A stretch of 64,000 nt of DNA from positions 62,001-126,000 of the forward strand of contig CAJTMJ010000004.1 in the NCBI GenBank assembly GCA_910577335.1. The letters are read 5' to 3'. The translations under genes were made by a program, and so were the position numbers. The stretch comes from an uncultured Duncaniella sp. (GTDB lineage: Bacteria; Bacteroidota; Bacteroidia; Bacteroidales; Muribaculaceae). A model generated the notes under the pieces. It did not search any database, was not told the DNA's origin, and saw only the letters and a program-made list of their open reading frames with translations. Every line of letters starts with the position of its first letter. Position 1 is the stretch's first letter. Below are positions 17,890 to 25,976 of the stretch, piece by piece.

Positions 17890-18228
17890 TCAGCGTAATT
17901 TGTGTAGAGCGTCAATCATTTCCTGAATACGGTTTCTTACATTTTTCAGGCGTTCGATAGCTTCAAATTTCTTATTCACGCCGTCACGGTTTTTCCTTAT
18001 TTCCTCTTGTGCGGCGTCAAGCTTCAATCCTTTTTCCTTAACGAGAAAATGCACCATACGTATGGTCTCCACATCACGGGGTGTGTAGAAGCGTGTACCC
18101 TTGGAATTTCTCTTGGGATTAATTATGGTGAACTGGCTTTCCCAAAATCGCAAGGTAGATGCCGGAAGGTTCAACATTTCGGCAACTTCACTTATTTTAT
18201 AATATTTTTTCTCGGTAAGTTCCTTCAT
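17890..18228 (-). CDS. short MerR family transcriptional regulator
   Basis: A 112-residue protein with only the MerR winged-helix DNA-binding domain (KKYYKISEVAEMLNLPASTL, LRFWESQF, FYTPRDVETIRMVHFL) and a C-terminal dimerisation coiled coil (about 75-112). No effector-binding domain follows, so an inducer site is not evident. Promoter box TAATTTTG at 18256-18263 is back to back with the udk promoter. It is co-transcribed with mltG. Confidence 0.9.
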   Translation of the reverse strand: MKELTEKKYYKISEVAEMLNLPASTLRFWESQFTIINPKRNSKGTRFYTPRDVETIRMVHFLVKEKGLKLDAAQEEIRKNRDGVNKKFEAIERLKNVRNRIQEMIDALHKLR

Positions 18229-18255
18229 TGATAATCAAGTGACGGATTTCTGTTA

Positions 18256-18263
18256 CAAAATTA
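18256..18263 (-). promoter_or_regulatory. -7 box for merR-mltG operon
   Basis: TAATTTTG on the minus strand, 28 bases upstream of the ATG at 18228. Confidence 0.5.
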
Positions 18264-18275
18264 CAAAAAAATCTT

Positions 18276-18283
18276 TACCTTTG
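18276..18283 (+). promoter_or_regulatory. -7 box for udk-lptB operon
   Basis: TACCTTTG, 43 bases upstream of the ATG at 18326 and only 13 bases from the divergent merR box. Confidence 0.5.
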
Positions 18284-18325
18284 CATTAATAAGAAATTTT
18301 AAACACGCTATAAGATAGCCACGAT

Positions 18326-18940
18326 ATGATAATAATTGGTATTGCAGGTGGTACCGGTTCCGGAAAAACCACTGTGGTCAACAAGATAATCAACAGTTTA
18401 CCTCCGGGCGAGGTAGCTGTGCTCCCGCAGGATTCTTATTATAAGGATTCGAGCCATGTTCCTGTGGAGGAGCGAAGCAAAATCAATTTTGATGAACCGG
18501 CAGCTATAGAATGGACGCTGCTCGCACGTCATATCCGTGAGCTTAAGGAAGGCAAGACGATTGAAATGCCTACATATTCATATCTCACATGTACTCGTCA
18601 ACCTGAAACAGTGACCGTTGAACCACGTGAGGTAGTTATCGTTGAGGGGATTCTTGTGCTTACCGACCCGATAATGCGTGAGATGATGGATGTGAAGGTA
18701 TTCGTTGACGCCGATGCCGACGAACGTCTAATAAGAGTCATAGCACGTGACTGTGTGGAGCGTGGACGCACACCGATAATGGTACTTAACAGATATCAAG
18801 AAGTGCTGAAGCCGATGCATGAAATGTATATAGAGCCATCCAAGAGGTATGCCGATCTGATAGTGCCTCAGGGTGGAAGCAATGTGGTGGCTATCCAGCT
18901 TCTTACCGATTATATTGAATCGCGTCTGCGCAAGGCATGA
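18326..18940 (+). CDS. udk: uridine kinase
   Basis: A 204-residue P-loop kinase that phosphorylates uridine or cytidine in pyrimidine salvage. The Walker A motif GGTGSGKTT is at about residues 8-16. The family blocks LPQDSYYKD, INFDEPAAIEW, MPTYSY, VEGILVL and RVIARDCVERGRT follow in the usual order. Length is typical. It is followed by lptB after 22 bases. Confidence 0.95.
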   Translation: MIIIGIAGGTGSGKTTVVNKIINSLPPGEVAVLPQDSYYKDSSHVPVEERSKINFDEPAAIEWTLLARHIRELKEGKTIEMPTYSYLTCTRQPETVTVEPREVVIVEGILVLTDPIMREMMDVKVFVDADADERLIRVIARDCVERGRTPIMVLNRYQEVLKPMHEMYIEPSKRYADLIVPQGGSNVVAIQLLTDYIESRLRKA

Positions 18941-18962
18941 CACGGAATTTGAAGATTTAACT

Positions 18963-19865
18963 ATGGACGAAAATAATATTCAGAACCCAGATATGGAGAT
19001 TCCTGTTGGTGAGGAATTAGCTCAGGTTGCCGGTGAAATGGATACGGCTGCCGATGAGTCTACGGTGCTACGTGACTCAAGCGGTCAGATTATCCCCAAG
19101 GGCACGGCTGACAAGATGGTGTTGCGTACCGATAATCTTGTCAAAAAGTATGGTAAGCGTACTGTGGCTAACCATGTGTCGATTAATGTGACACAAGGTG
19201 AAATTGTGGGATTGCTCGGACCTAACGGAGCAGGAAAGACCACAACATTTTATATGACAGTGGGGCTTATCACACCTAATGAGGGTCAGATTTTCCTTAA
19301 TGACTTGAATATTACAAAATACCCTGTGTATAAACGTGCGCAGAACGGTATCGGTTATCTTGCACAGGAGCCGAGTGTGTTCCGCAAACTGTCGGTGGAA
19401 AATAATATCCGAGCCGTGTTGCAGATGACAAATACGTCGCAGGAATATCAGCGTGAAAAACTTGAGAGCCTTATTTCAGAGTTCCGTCTTGAGAAGGTAA
19501 GGAAGAATTTGGGTGACCAATTGTCGGGTGGTGAGCGCCGACGCACAGAGATTGCCCGCTGTCTTGCCATCGACCCGAAGTTTATTATGCTTGACGAACC
19601 GTTTGCAGGTGTTGACCCTATCGCAGTCGAAGATATCCAGTCGATAGTATATAGATTGAAGGAGAAAAATATCGGTATACTTATCACTGACCATAATGCG
19701 CAGGAAACATTACGTATCACCGACCGTGCGTACCTGCTGTTTGAAGGAAAAATCCTTTTCCAAGGAACATCCGAGGAGCTTGCCGAAAATCCGACAGTTC
19801 GTGAAAAATATCTCGGACGTGACTTCATGTTCTACCGCAAAAAATTTGACTATCCGGAGAATTAA
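18963..19865 (+). CDS. lptB: LPS export ABC transporter ATP-binding protein LptB with acidic N-terminal extension
   Basis: The start at 18963 is chosen because the longer frame (18873) lies inside udk. The 300-residue protein is about 60 longer than usual LptB (about 240) because of an acidic N-terminus (residues 1-55, rich in E/D). The ABC domain has Walker A GPNGAGKTT, signature LSGGERRR, Walker B KFIMLDEPFAGVDPIA and the H-loop LITDHNAQETL. LptB drives lipopolysaccharide extraction from the inner membrane with LptF/LptG, which are not in the window. Confidence 0.93.
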   Translation: MDENNIQNPDMEIPVGEELAQVAGEMDTAADESTVLRDSSGQIIPKGTADKMVLRTDNLVKKYGKRTVANHVSINVTQGEIVGLLGPNGAGKTTTFYMTVGLITPNEGQIFLNDLNITKYPVYKRAQNGIGYLAQEPSVFRKLSVENNIRAVLQMTNTSQEYQREKLESLISEFRLEKVRKNLGDQLSGGERRRTEIARCLAIDPKFIMLDEPFAGVDPIAVEDIQSIVYRLKEKNIGILITDHNAQETLRITDRAYLLFEGKILFQGTSEELAENPTVREKYLGRDFMFYRKKFDYPEN

Positions 19866-19900
19866 AAATCCGAGACTATCAATTAAATTTAAGAATAAAT

Positions 19901-19957
19901 ATCCACCTTTCATCTGTCAATTAGGGGAACCTATTTAATAGAAGATGAAAGGTGGAT
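19901..19957. terminator. terminator between lptB and S4 gene
   Basis: A perfect 15-base inverted repeat (19901-19915 with 19943-19957) with a 27-base loop. T-rich sequence follows on the plus side. It lies between convergent genes. Confidence 0.6.
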
Positions 19958-19980
19958 TTTGTTTATTTTGTTATAAATCC

Positions 19981-20406
19981 TTATGATTCGTCATCGTCGT
20001 CATCAAGGAAGTCGAGATCCCATCCGTCGGATAGGGAGTCGGTGAATTCGGCAAGTTCGCGACCTTCACGTTTAGTGGGGCGTCCGAGACCTTTGCGTCG
20101 ATCTATGAAGCCTGAAATACGTACCACGTCAAGCAGATCGAGCTCGCTTTTGGGGGTTATATTTTCCATGTAGTCAGGCACGAGCTTTGCTCCGAGACGA
20201 TTTTGTGTAAGAGCAAGCACACGGAATGAATATGTGACCGGCGGTTTGCGTACTTTCACCACATCGCCGACCTTTATGGTGCGGGATGGTTTGATAACGG
20301 TGTCGCCGACATATACACGGCCCTTTTTACAGGCTTCTGTAGCTACTGTGCGGGTTTTGAAAACTCGCATAGCCCATAGCCACTTGTCAACTCTTACTTC
20401 ATTCAT
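19981..20406 (-). CDS. S4-domain RNA-binding protein (Hsp15-like)
   Basis: A 141-residue protein whose first 60 residues are an S4 fold (VRVDKWLWAMRVFKTRTVA, GRVYVGDTVIKPSRTIKVGD). E. coli Hsp15 (HslR) binds stalled 50S subunits carrying nascent chains; the same role is plausible but inferred. After a basic middle part (RRKGLGRPTKREGREL) comes a strikingly acidic tail, with 10 of the last 14 residues Asp or Glu. It is downstream of pth and rplY on the same strand, so a translation-related operon is likely. Confidence 0.88.
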   Translation of the reverse strand: MNEVRVDKWLWAMRVFKTRTVATEACKKGRVYVGDTVIKPSRTIKVGDVVKVRKPPVTYSFRVLALTQNRLGAKLVPDYMENITPKSELDLLDVVRISGFIDRRKGLGRPTKREGRELAEFTDSLSDGWDLDFLDDDDDES

Positions 20407-20442
20407 AGGATGGGTCGGGTGAGGGGATTACAGATTGATTTT

Positions 20443-21006
20443 TTATTTGTTATTGTAGCTGTTCATCGCAGTTTGGATACCGGCAAGACAAAATGTTTTG
20501 ATAGCTTCCACGGCAAGTTTTATACGTTCAGGCATCAATTTCTCTTCCTCTGGAGTGAAATGCCCCAAAACATAATCAATCTGGGTGCCACGGGGGAAAT
20601 CGTTGCCTATTCCGAATTTAAGACGCGGATAGTCTTGTGTGCCGAGCATCTGAGCTATATTTTTTAGCCCGTTGTGGCCGGCATCACTACCTCGGGGTTT
20701 GATACGTATCGCACCGAACGGGAGGGCACAGTCGTCAACTAAAACCAATATGTTTTCAATCTCAATACCTTCTTTTTCTTTCCAGTATCTCACGGCATTA
20801 CCTGAGAGATTCATATAGGTTGAAGGTTTGAGCACTATCAACTGTGCGTTTTTAACCCTCATCCGGGCTATGTCGCCATAACGTTCGGTAGAAAATTTTG
20901 CGTCAGCGCCCTCCACCAGAGCGTCAGCTATTCGAAAGCCGGCGTTATGGCGAGTGTCAGCATATTCTGACCCTATGTTGCCGAGACCTACAATGAGATA
21001 TTTCAT
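20443..21006 (-). CDS. pth: peptidyl-tRNA hydrolase
   Basis: A 187-residue Pth1 enzyme that cleaves peptidyl-tRNA released from stalled ribosomes. Conserved elements: LIVGLGNIGSEYADTRHNAG with catalytic His near residue 21, KPSTYMNLSG, LVDDCALPFGAIRIKPRGSD and GHNGLKNI. Length fits the family. It is next to rplY, as in many bacteria. Confidence 0.96.
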   Translation of the reverse strand: MKYLIVGLGNIGSEYADTRHNAGFRIADALVEGADAKFSTERYGDIARMRVKNAQLIVLKPSTYMNLSGNAVRYWKEKEGIEIENILVLVDDCALPFGAIRIKPRGSDAGHNGLKNIAQMLGTQDYPRLKFGIGNDFPRGTQIDYVLGHFTPEEEKLMPERIKLAVEAIKTFCLAGIQTAMNSYNNK

Positions 21007-21037
21007 AGAGGATAAATTGGGGAATTGTGTTATGCAA

Positions 21038-21075
21038 AAACAGATTTTCCCGCTAAAAAGTGAGAAAATCTGTTT
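21038..21075. terminator. hairpin between rplY and pth
   Basis: A 14-base inverted repeat (21038-21051 with 21062-21075, one mismatch at the loop end) with A/T tracts on both sides. It would partly terminate or process the rplY transcript before pth. Confidence 0.6.
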
Positions 21076-21110
21076 GAAATTTTTTTCAGCGAATTGCTTC
21101 AGCCTGAATA

Positions 21111-21758
21111 TTACTGAGCGGTAGCCTGAGCACCACGAGCAGCACGAGTGAGCTGAACAGCGCAGACAACAGCATTCTTGGCGTTAACCAATTCGAGACC
21201 TTCGAAGTGGAGGTCGCCGATCTGGAGAGTCTTGCCAAGACCGAGGTGGTCAACATTGATAACCACACGTTCGGGGATTTCAGTATATATAGCTTTCACG
21301 CGGATTTTCTTCATAGAAAGAGTAAGCTTACCACCGGCTTTAACACCTTCGGCGTGACCTTCGAGCTTAACGGGAACTTCGATAGTCACAGGCTTCTTAT
21401 CGCTTACTTCGAGAAGGTCGATGTGAAGGATAGAGTCCTTAACGGGGTGGAACTGGATATCTTTGAGGACAGCCATACGCTTTTCGCCGTTAACGGTGAG
21501 TTCGATAGCGAAGATGTCAGGAGTATAGATGAGTTTGCGAACAGCATCACGATCTACAGTGAGGTCGGTAGTGATAAGACCTTTGCCGTTGCCGATTTCT
21601 ACGATTTTTTCACCGGGTTTAAGAGCTTTTTCGTAAGGAAGAGCTACGATTTCGCCACCGTTGAGAACTACGGGAATTTTGTTTTCCTTGCGGATAGCCT
21701 TAGCTGCCTTCTTTCCGAGGTCAGTACGAGGCTCAGCTGTCAGTTGAAATGTCTTCAT
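21111..21758 (-). CDS. rplY: 50S ribosomal protein L25/CTC
   Basis: A 215-residue long-form L25 (TL5/CTC type) with the 5S-rRNA-binding L25p domain at about 1-90 (MKTFQLTAEPRTDLGKKAAK, FHPVKDSILHIDLLEV) and the CTC beta domain at about 95-190. A short Ala/Gln-rich tail ends the protein. A -7 box TAACTTTG lies about 90 bases upstream. Codon use appears highly biased, as expected for a ribosomal protein. Confidence 0.95.
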   Translation of the reverse strand: MKTFQLTAEPRTDLGKKAAKAIRKENKIPVVLNGGEIVALPYEKALKPGEKIVEIGNGKGLITTDLTVDRDAVRKLIYTPDIFAIELTVNGEKRMAVLKDIQFHPVKDSILHIDLLEVSDKKPVTIEVPVKLEGHAEGVKAGGKLTLSMKKIRVKAIYTEIPERVVINVDHLGLGKTLQIGDLHFEGLELVNAKNAVVCAVQLTRAARGAQATAQ

Positions 21759-21850
21759 TTCTGATTAATTTAAATTGTGTTACTCAAAATTAAGTTGATA
21801 TTAAGATGCTCCTTAATTTCCCATCACACGGGGATGCTAAAAAGCGACTG

Positions 21851-21858
21851 CAAAGTTA
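21851..21858 (-). promoter_or_regulatory. -7 box for rplY
   Basis: TAACTTTG on the minus strand, 93 bases before the ATG, giving a leader of about 85 bases. Confidence 0.5.
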
Positions 21859-21923
21859 CGAATTTTAGTTTGAATAAGGGAGGGAGGGGAGAGGAATTTT
21901 GGGAAATTTAACAGTTAGAGGAG

Positions 21924-22125
21924 AGGGGATCGGAGGGATCGGACCAATCGGATGAATCGGACATATCGGACTTATCAGACATATCGGACTAATCGGAACT
22001 GCATGTTAGTAGGCTTGGTGTGCCTTGGAGGTTCCGATTAGTCCGATATGTCTGATAGGTCTGATTAGTCCGATTAGTCAGATTAATCCGATCAGTCTGA
22101 TAGTTCTGATCAGTCCGATTAATCT
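21924..22125. repeat. palindromic array of degenerate 9-base repeats
   Basis: The left arm (about 21927-21999) is a run of AATCGGACn-type units with a 9-base period. After a spacer of about 30 bases (22000-22030) the right arm (about 22031-22124) carries the inverted units (GTCCGATTA type). The innermost 27 bases or so of the two arms are exact complements and the rest are imperfect, so the whole can fold into a hairpin of about 70 base pairs. It lies between the acyl-CoA dehydrogenase and rplY, both minus strand, and covers the dehydrogenase stop codon. Confidence 0.85.
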
Positions 22126-23822
22126 ACCTTATAAATCGCTACTTCTGCGGGGTTGAAGTTGGCGATGAAGTCGCTGTGTTTGGTGACTTCTGCCTGTGCG
22201 AGGTTGGCGTATACTTCAGCTGAACGCTTGAATGAGTCGTTGCGGTTAGCGTCAAGAAGGAGCAGATGTCCCATTACGATGCAACCTGCCATTTCGACGA
22301 GACGGCGAGCCATGAAATCACCGTATGCGGCATCGTCTACCTTGCCAACAGTCTCTACAGCTTTGGCATAACGCTCTGTCATGGCTGCAAGGCGATTCTT
22401 AAGATCCTGAAGTTCCGGTTTAACCTCGTTTGCCTGATATTGCTGGATGAGGTTAAGGTAAGTGCCGGTGGTGACGTGGCGGATAGCAGCGACTACCTGA
22501 AGCTGAGTGGTGCCTTCGTAGATTGAGGTGATGCGGGCGTCACGATATATACGTTCGCAAGCATAATCTTTCATAAAACCTGAACCACCGTGAATCTGGA
22601 TACAGTCGTATGCGTTCTGGTTGCAATATTCACTGCCCATACCTTTAGCAAGAGGTGTGAGAGCGTCAGCGAAGCGGCTGTACATCTTAGATTCCTTACG
22701 CTCCTCGGGAGTGAGTGTGCGTTCTTTAGCTATATCATCGTATACCTTGTAAATATCCACGAAACGTGCGCACTCGTAAAGGAGTGAACGTGACGCATCG
22801 AGTTTGGCTTTCATCACAGAAAGCATTTCGTATACGGCGGGGAATTCGATGATGGATTTGCCGAACTGTTTACGATCTTTTGCGTATGCGAGAGCCTCAC
22901 GGTAAGCAAGTTCGCTTACGCCGACAGATTGAGCTGCGATGCCGAGACGGGCACCGTTCATAAGAGCCATCACATATTTAATAAGACCCATGCGGCGAGA
23001 TCCGCAAAGCTCTGCTTTTGCATTCTTGTATACAAGTTCGCAAGTAGGAGAGCCCTTGATACCCATCTTGTTTTCGATACGACGTACATTCACGCCACCG
23101 TTGCGCTTGTCATAGATGAACATTGAGAGTCCACGACCATCCTTAGAACCTGCTTCGGAACGGGCAAGCACCAAGTGAATGTCGCTGTCGCCGTTGGTGA
23201 TGAAACGCTTAACACCGTTGAGCACCCAAGTGCCGTCGGGCTGTTCGGTAGCCTTAAGCATCACTGACTGGAGGTCAGAACCGGCATCAGGTTCGGTAAG
23301 GTCCATTGACATGGTTTCACCTTGGCAGACACGTGAGATGTAGCGTTGCTTTTGGTCATCATCAGCGAATTCATAGATAGTCTCAGCGCAGTCCTGAAGA
23401 CCCCAAAGGTTTTCGAAACCGGTATCAGCACGGCTTACGATGTCGGCAGCCATGATATACGGAGTGATGGGGAAGTTAAGACCACCGAAACGGCGTGGCA
23501 TAGCCATACCCATCAAACCTGCTTTGCGACAAGCTTCAAGATTTTCAACTGTCTTGTCGGCATAGATTACTCTGCCGTTTTCTACATGAGGACCCTGATG
23601 GTCAACATCCTCGGCATTAGGAGCGATGATGTCGCCACAAATCTCACCTACGATTTCAAGAACTTTATCGTAGCTGTCCTGAGCATCCTCATAATTGAGC
23701 GGTGCATAATCATACTTCTCAGCGTCAGTATAATTACGTTCTTTCAAAGCAACTATCTTTTCCATCAAAGGATGGGTAAGATGATGCTTCAAATCGGGAT
23801 TATCTGTATAAAAATTAGCCAT
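22119..23822 (-). CDS. acyl-CoA dehydrogenase
   Basis: A 567-residue flavoenzyme of the long Bacteroidetes type with a C-terminal extension beyond the usual 380. Domain order: helical N-domain (about 80-160), middle beta-domain (MDLTEPDAGSDLQSVMLKAT, about 170-280), C-terminal helical domain with IQIHGGSGFMKDYACERIYR and the catalytic base in ITSIYEGTTQLQ, then an AcdC-like tail (about 470-565). It removes or adds hydrogen at an acyl-CoA alpha-beta bond, exchanging electrons with EtfAB encoded immediately upstream. The chain-length preference cannot be read. In a fermenting gut bacterium it may run as an enoyl-CoA reductase. Its stop codon lies in the palindromic array. Confidence 0.93.
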   Translation of the reverse strand: MANFYTDNPDLKHHLTHPLMEKIVALKERNYTDAEKYDYAPLNYEDAQDSYDKVLEIVGEICGDIIAPNAEDVDHQGPHVENGRVIYADKTVENLEACRKAGLMGMAMPRRFGGLNFPITPYIMAADIVSRADTGFENLWGLQDCAETIYEFADDDQKQRYISRVCQGETMSMDLTEPDAGSDLQSVMLKATEQPDGTWVLNGVKRFITNGDSDIHLVLARSEAGSKDGRGLSMFIYDKRNGGVNVRRIENKMGIKGSPTCELVYKNAKAELCGSRRMGLIKYVMALMNGARLGIAAQSVGVSELAYREALAYAKDRKQFGKSIIEFPAVYEMLSVMKAKLDASRSLLYECARFVDIYKVYDDIAKERTLTPEERKESKMYSRFADALTPLAKGMGSEYCNQNAYDCIQIHGGSGFMKDYACERIYRDARITSIYEGTTQLQVVAAIRHVTTGTYLNLIQQYQANEVKPELQDLKNRLAAMTERYAKAVETVGKVDDAAYGDFMARRLVEMAGCIVMGHLLLLDANRNDSFKRSAEVYANLAQAEVTKHSDFIANFNPAEVAIYKVD

Positions 23823-23896
23823 TATTTATCGTATTATTTTATAGCTTCTATTCCGGCTATGCGACCATTAATACGCAATCGGAAAGATGAAGAAGC

Positions 23897-24922
23897 TTAT
23901 TTGGAGTTTTTCTTGTAATATTTAATCAACTTGGGTATCACTTCTTCAAGATTGCCGGTGATAACATAGTCGGCAATAGTGTTGATAGGAGCGTTGGGGT
24001 CGTTGTTGATAGAGATTATTATAGAGCTGTCCTGCATACCGGCGATGTGCTGGATCTGACCGGAAATACCACATGCTATGTAGAGTTTCGGGCGGACAGT
24101 CACACCTGTTTGTCCGATCTGACGTGCATGTTCGGTGAAACCTGCATCGACAGCGGCACGTGATGCGCCAACTTCGGCACCAAGCACGTTAGCAAGGTCA
24201 TGGAGAAGTTGGAAGTTCTCTTTGGAACCTACGCCATAACCACCTGCTACGATAATCGGAGAGTTCTTAATGTTAATTTTTGATTTTTCGATATGGCGGT
24301 CAAGGATTTCAACCACGAAATCTTCATCGCTCACATATTTCTTAGCGTCAAGTTCTATCACCTCGCCTTTGTGATTGGGGTCGAAGATTTCTTTCTTCAT
24401 CACACCCTCACGCACGGTTGCCATCTGAGGACGACATTCGGGATTGACGATAGTAGCAACGATATTACCACCGAATGCGGGACGAATCTGATAGAGAAGG
24501 TCTGTGTAGCTCTTTCCTGTCTTGGGGTCGGTGTGGTCGCCGATTTCAAGGGCTGTACAGTCGGCGGTAAGACCGCTGTGGAGGCATGAGCTTACACGAG
24601 GACCGAGGTCACGACCTATGCAAGTTGCGCCCATAAGACAGATTTGCGGTTTAATCTCACGGAAGAGATTGATAAGCACTGCCGAATGGGGATTTGAAGT
24701 ATAGGGGAAAAGACGAGGGTCAGCCACTTTATACAAGCGGTCAACACCGTAAGGGAATACTTGCTTTTCAACACCGTCGAGATTATCGCCAACCACTACG
24801 GCTTCAAGTTTCACACCGAGTTTGGAAGCGAGCACGCGACCTTTTGTCAGCAGTTCAAGGCTGACGTCAGCGATGCGACCGTCTTCAAATTCGAGATATA
24901 CGATTAAGTTATTTTTGTCCAT
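23897..24922 (-). CDS. etfA: electron transfer flavoprotein alpha subunit
   Basis: A 341-residue EtfA. The N-terminal ETF domain (about 1-190) is followed by the FAD-binding domain with the family signature GASRAAVDAGFTEHARQIGQ, then PKLYIACGISGQIQHIAGM and ISINNDPNAPI. It carries FAD and shuttles electrons between acyl-CoA dehydrogenases and a partner reductase. The stop of etfB is 13 bases upstream. Confidence 0.95.
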   Translation of the reverse strand: MDKNNLIVYLEFEDGRIADVSLELLTKGRVLASKLGVKLEAVVVGDNLDGVEKQVFPYGVDRLYKVADPRLFPYTSNPHSAVLINLFREIKPQICLMGATCIGRDLGPRVSSCLHSGLTADCTALEIGDHTDPKTGKSYTDLLYQIRPAFGGNIVATIVNPECRPQMATVREGVMKKEIFDPNHKGEVIELDAKKYVSDEDFVVEILDRHIEKSKINIKNSPIIVAGGYGVGSKENFQLLHDLANVLGAEVGASRAAVDAGFTEHARQIGQTGVTVRPKLYIACGISGQIQHIAGMQDSSIIISINNDPNAPINTIADYVITGNLEEVIPKLIKYYKKNSK

Positions 24923-24935
24923 TGTTGTTTATGCT

Positions 24936-25808
24936 TTATCCGATAGTATGGTTGGCAATCAGTTCTTTTATAAGCTCTTCGATTTGTGCGTCGCTGTCGT
25001 CGAGTTGGCGGCTTTCCTTAGCGGTAAATACAACGTTTTCGATGGCTTTAACCTTTGTGGGAGAACCGGGCAGACCTATCTGCTCGGGATCTGCGTCAAC
25101 AAATGCTGCGCTCCACTCCTGAAGTTTAAGGTAGGGACGCTTTTCGAGGAGTTCCTTGCGCTCGTCAGAGAGTTTTGCAGCTTCGCTTGGTGATGCCGCA
25201 TATTTGTATTTCTGCACACGCATAGCGTTGCGGGGACGGCAGTCAGCTGCGGAACCGTTTACAGTCACTACGCAGGGTAGAGGTGCCTTGACGGTTTCAA
25301 CACCGTTTTCAAGACGACGTTTTACGGTTACATATCCGTCCTTCAAGTCAAGGATTTCTTCGGCGTAAGTTATCTGAGGAATACCAAGCTTTTCGGCAAT
25401 CTGGGGACCTACCTGCGCAGTGTCACCATCGATGGCTTGACGGCCACCGAGGATAATGTCGTATTTGCCAAATTTTTTCACTGCCTGTGCGAGTGAATAG
25501 GAGGTGGCGAGAGTGTCAGCGCCGCCAAGAACACGGTCGGTGAGCACTATGCCATTGTCGGCACCACGGTAGATAGCTTCACGGATGATTTCAGAGGCAC
25601 GGGGAAGACCCATAGTTAGCAACGTGATTGTAGACCCGGGATTGGCATCTTTCAGGCGAAGGGCTTGCTCAAGAGCGTTGAGATCCTCGGGATTAAAGAT
25701 GGCAGGGAGAGCCGCACGGTTTATAGTGCCATCTTCTTTCATTGCATCTTTGCCCACATTACGGGTGTCAGGCACCTGCTTGGCGAGCACAATGATGTTA
25801 AGACTCAT
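24936..25808 (-). CDS. etfB: electron transfer flavoprotein beta subunit
   Basis: A 290-residue EtfB, first gene of etfB-etfA-acd. It starts MSLNIIVLAKQVPDTRNVG and has NPEDLNALEQALRLKD, the nucleotide site GADTLATSYSLAQA and ILGGRQAIDGDTAQVGPQIA as in the family. EtfB binds AMP in simple ETFs or a second FAD in bifurcating ETFs; which applies here is unclear from reading. A box TAAATTTG lies 72 bases before the ATG. Confidence 0.95.
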   Translation of the reverse strand: MSLNIIVLAKQVPDTRNVGKDAMKEDGTINRAALPAIFNPEDLNALEQALRLKDANPGSTITLLTMGLPRASEIIREAIYRGADNGIVLTDRVLGGADTLATSYSLAQAVKKFGKYDIILGGRQAIDGDTAQVGPQIAEKLGIPQITYAEEILDLKDGYVTVKRRLENGVETVKAPLPCVVTVNGSAADCRPRNAMRVQKYKYAASPSEAAKLSDERKELLEKRPYLKLQEWSAAFVDADPEQIGLPGSPTKVKAIENVVFTAKESRQLDDSDAQIEELIKELIANHTIG

Positions 25809-25879
25809 ACTGTTATAGATTGGTTATATTATATTTTTTAGTTAGTCGTGGTATGTCATGCACATATAATGTGACCCGA

Positions 25880-25887
25880 CAAATTTA
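25880..25887 (-). promoter_or_regulatory. -7 box for etfB-etfA-acd operon
   Basis: TAAATTTG on the minus strand, about 72 bases upstream of etfB. Confidence 0.45.
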
Positions 25888-25922
25888 CAACTTTTTAAGA
25901 AAAAAAGGAAACCCCTTATGTG

Positions 25923-25964
25923 AATAATTGTGAAAGAGGTTGTTAACCCTCTTCCACAATTATT
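25923..25964 (-). terminator. terminator of purL
   Basis: A 17-base stem (25923-25939 with 25948-25964, one mismatch) and an 8-base loop, 12 bases after the purL stop. It separates purL from the etf promoter. Confidence 0.75.
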
Positions 25965-25976
25965 ACTTGAGATTGT

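Noticed and set aside
21207..21764. 185-codon plus-strand open frame
   Set aside because: It is antisense to rplY, whose codon bias leaves the opposite frame open.
23346..23918. 190-codon plus-strand open frame
   Set aside because: It is antisense to the acyl-CoA dehydrogenase gene and has no recognisable domain.
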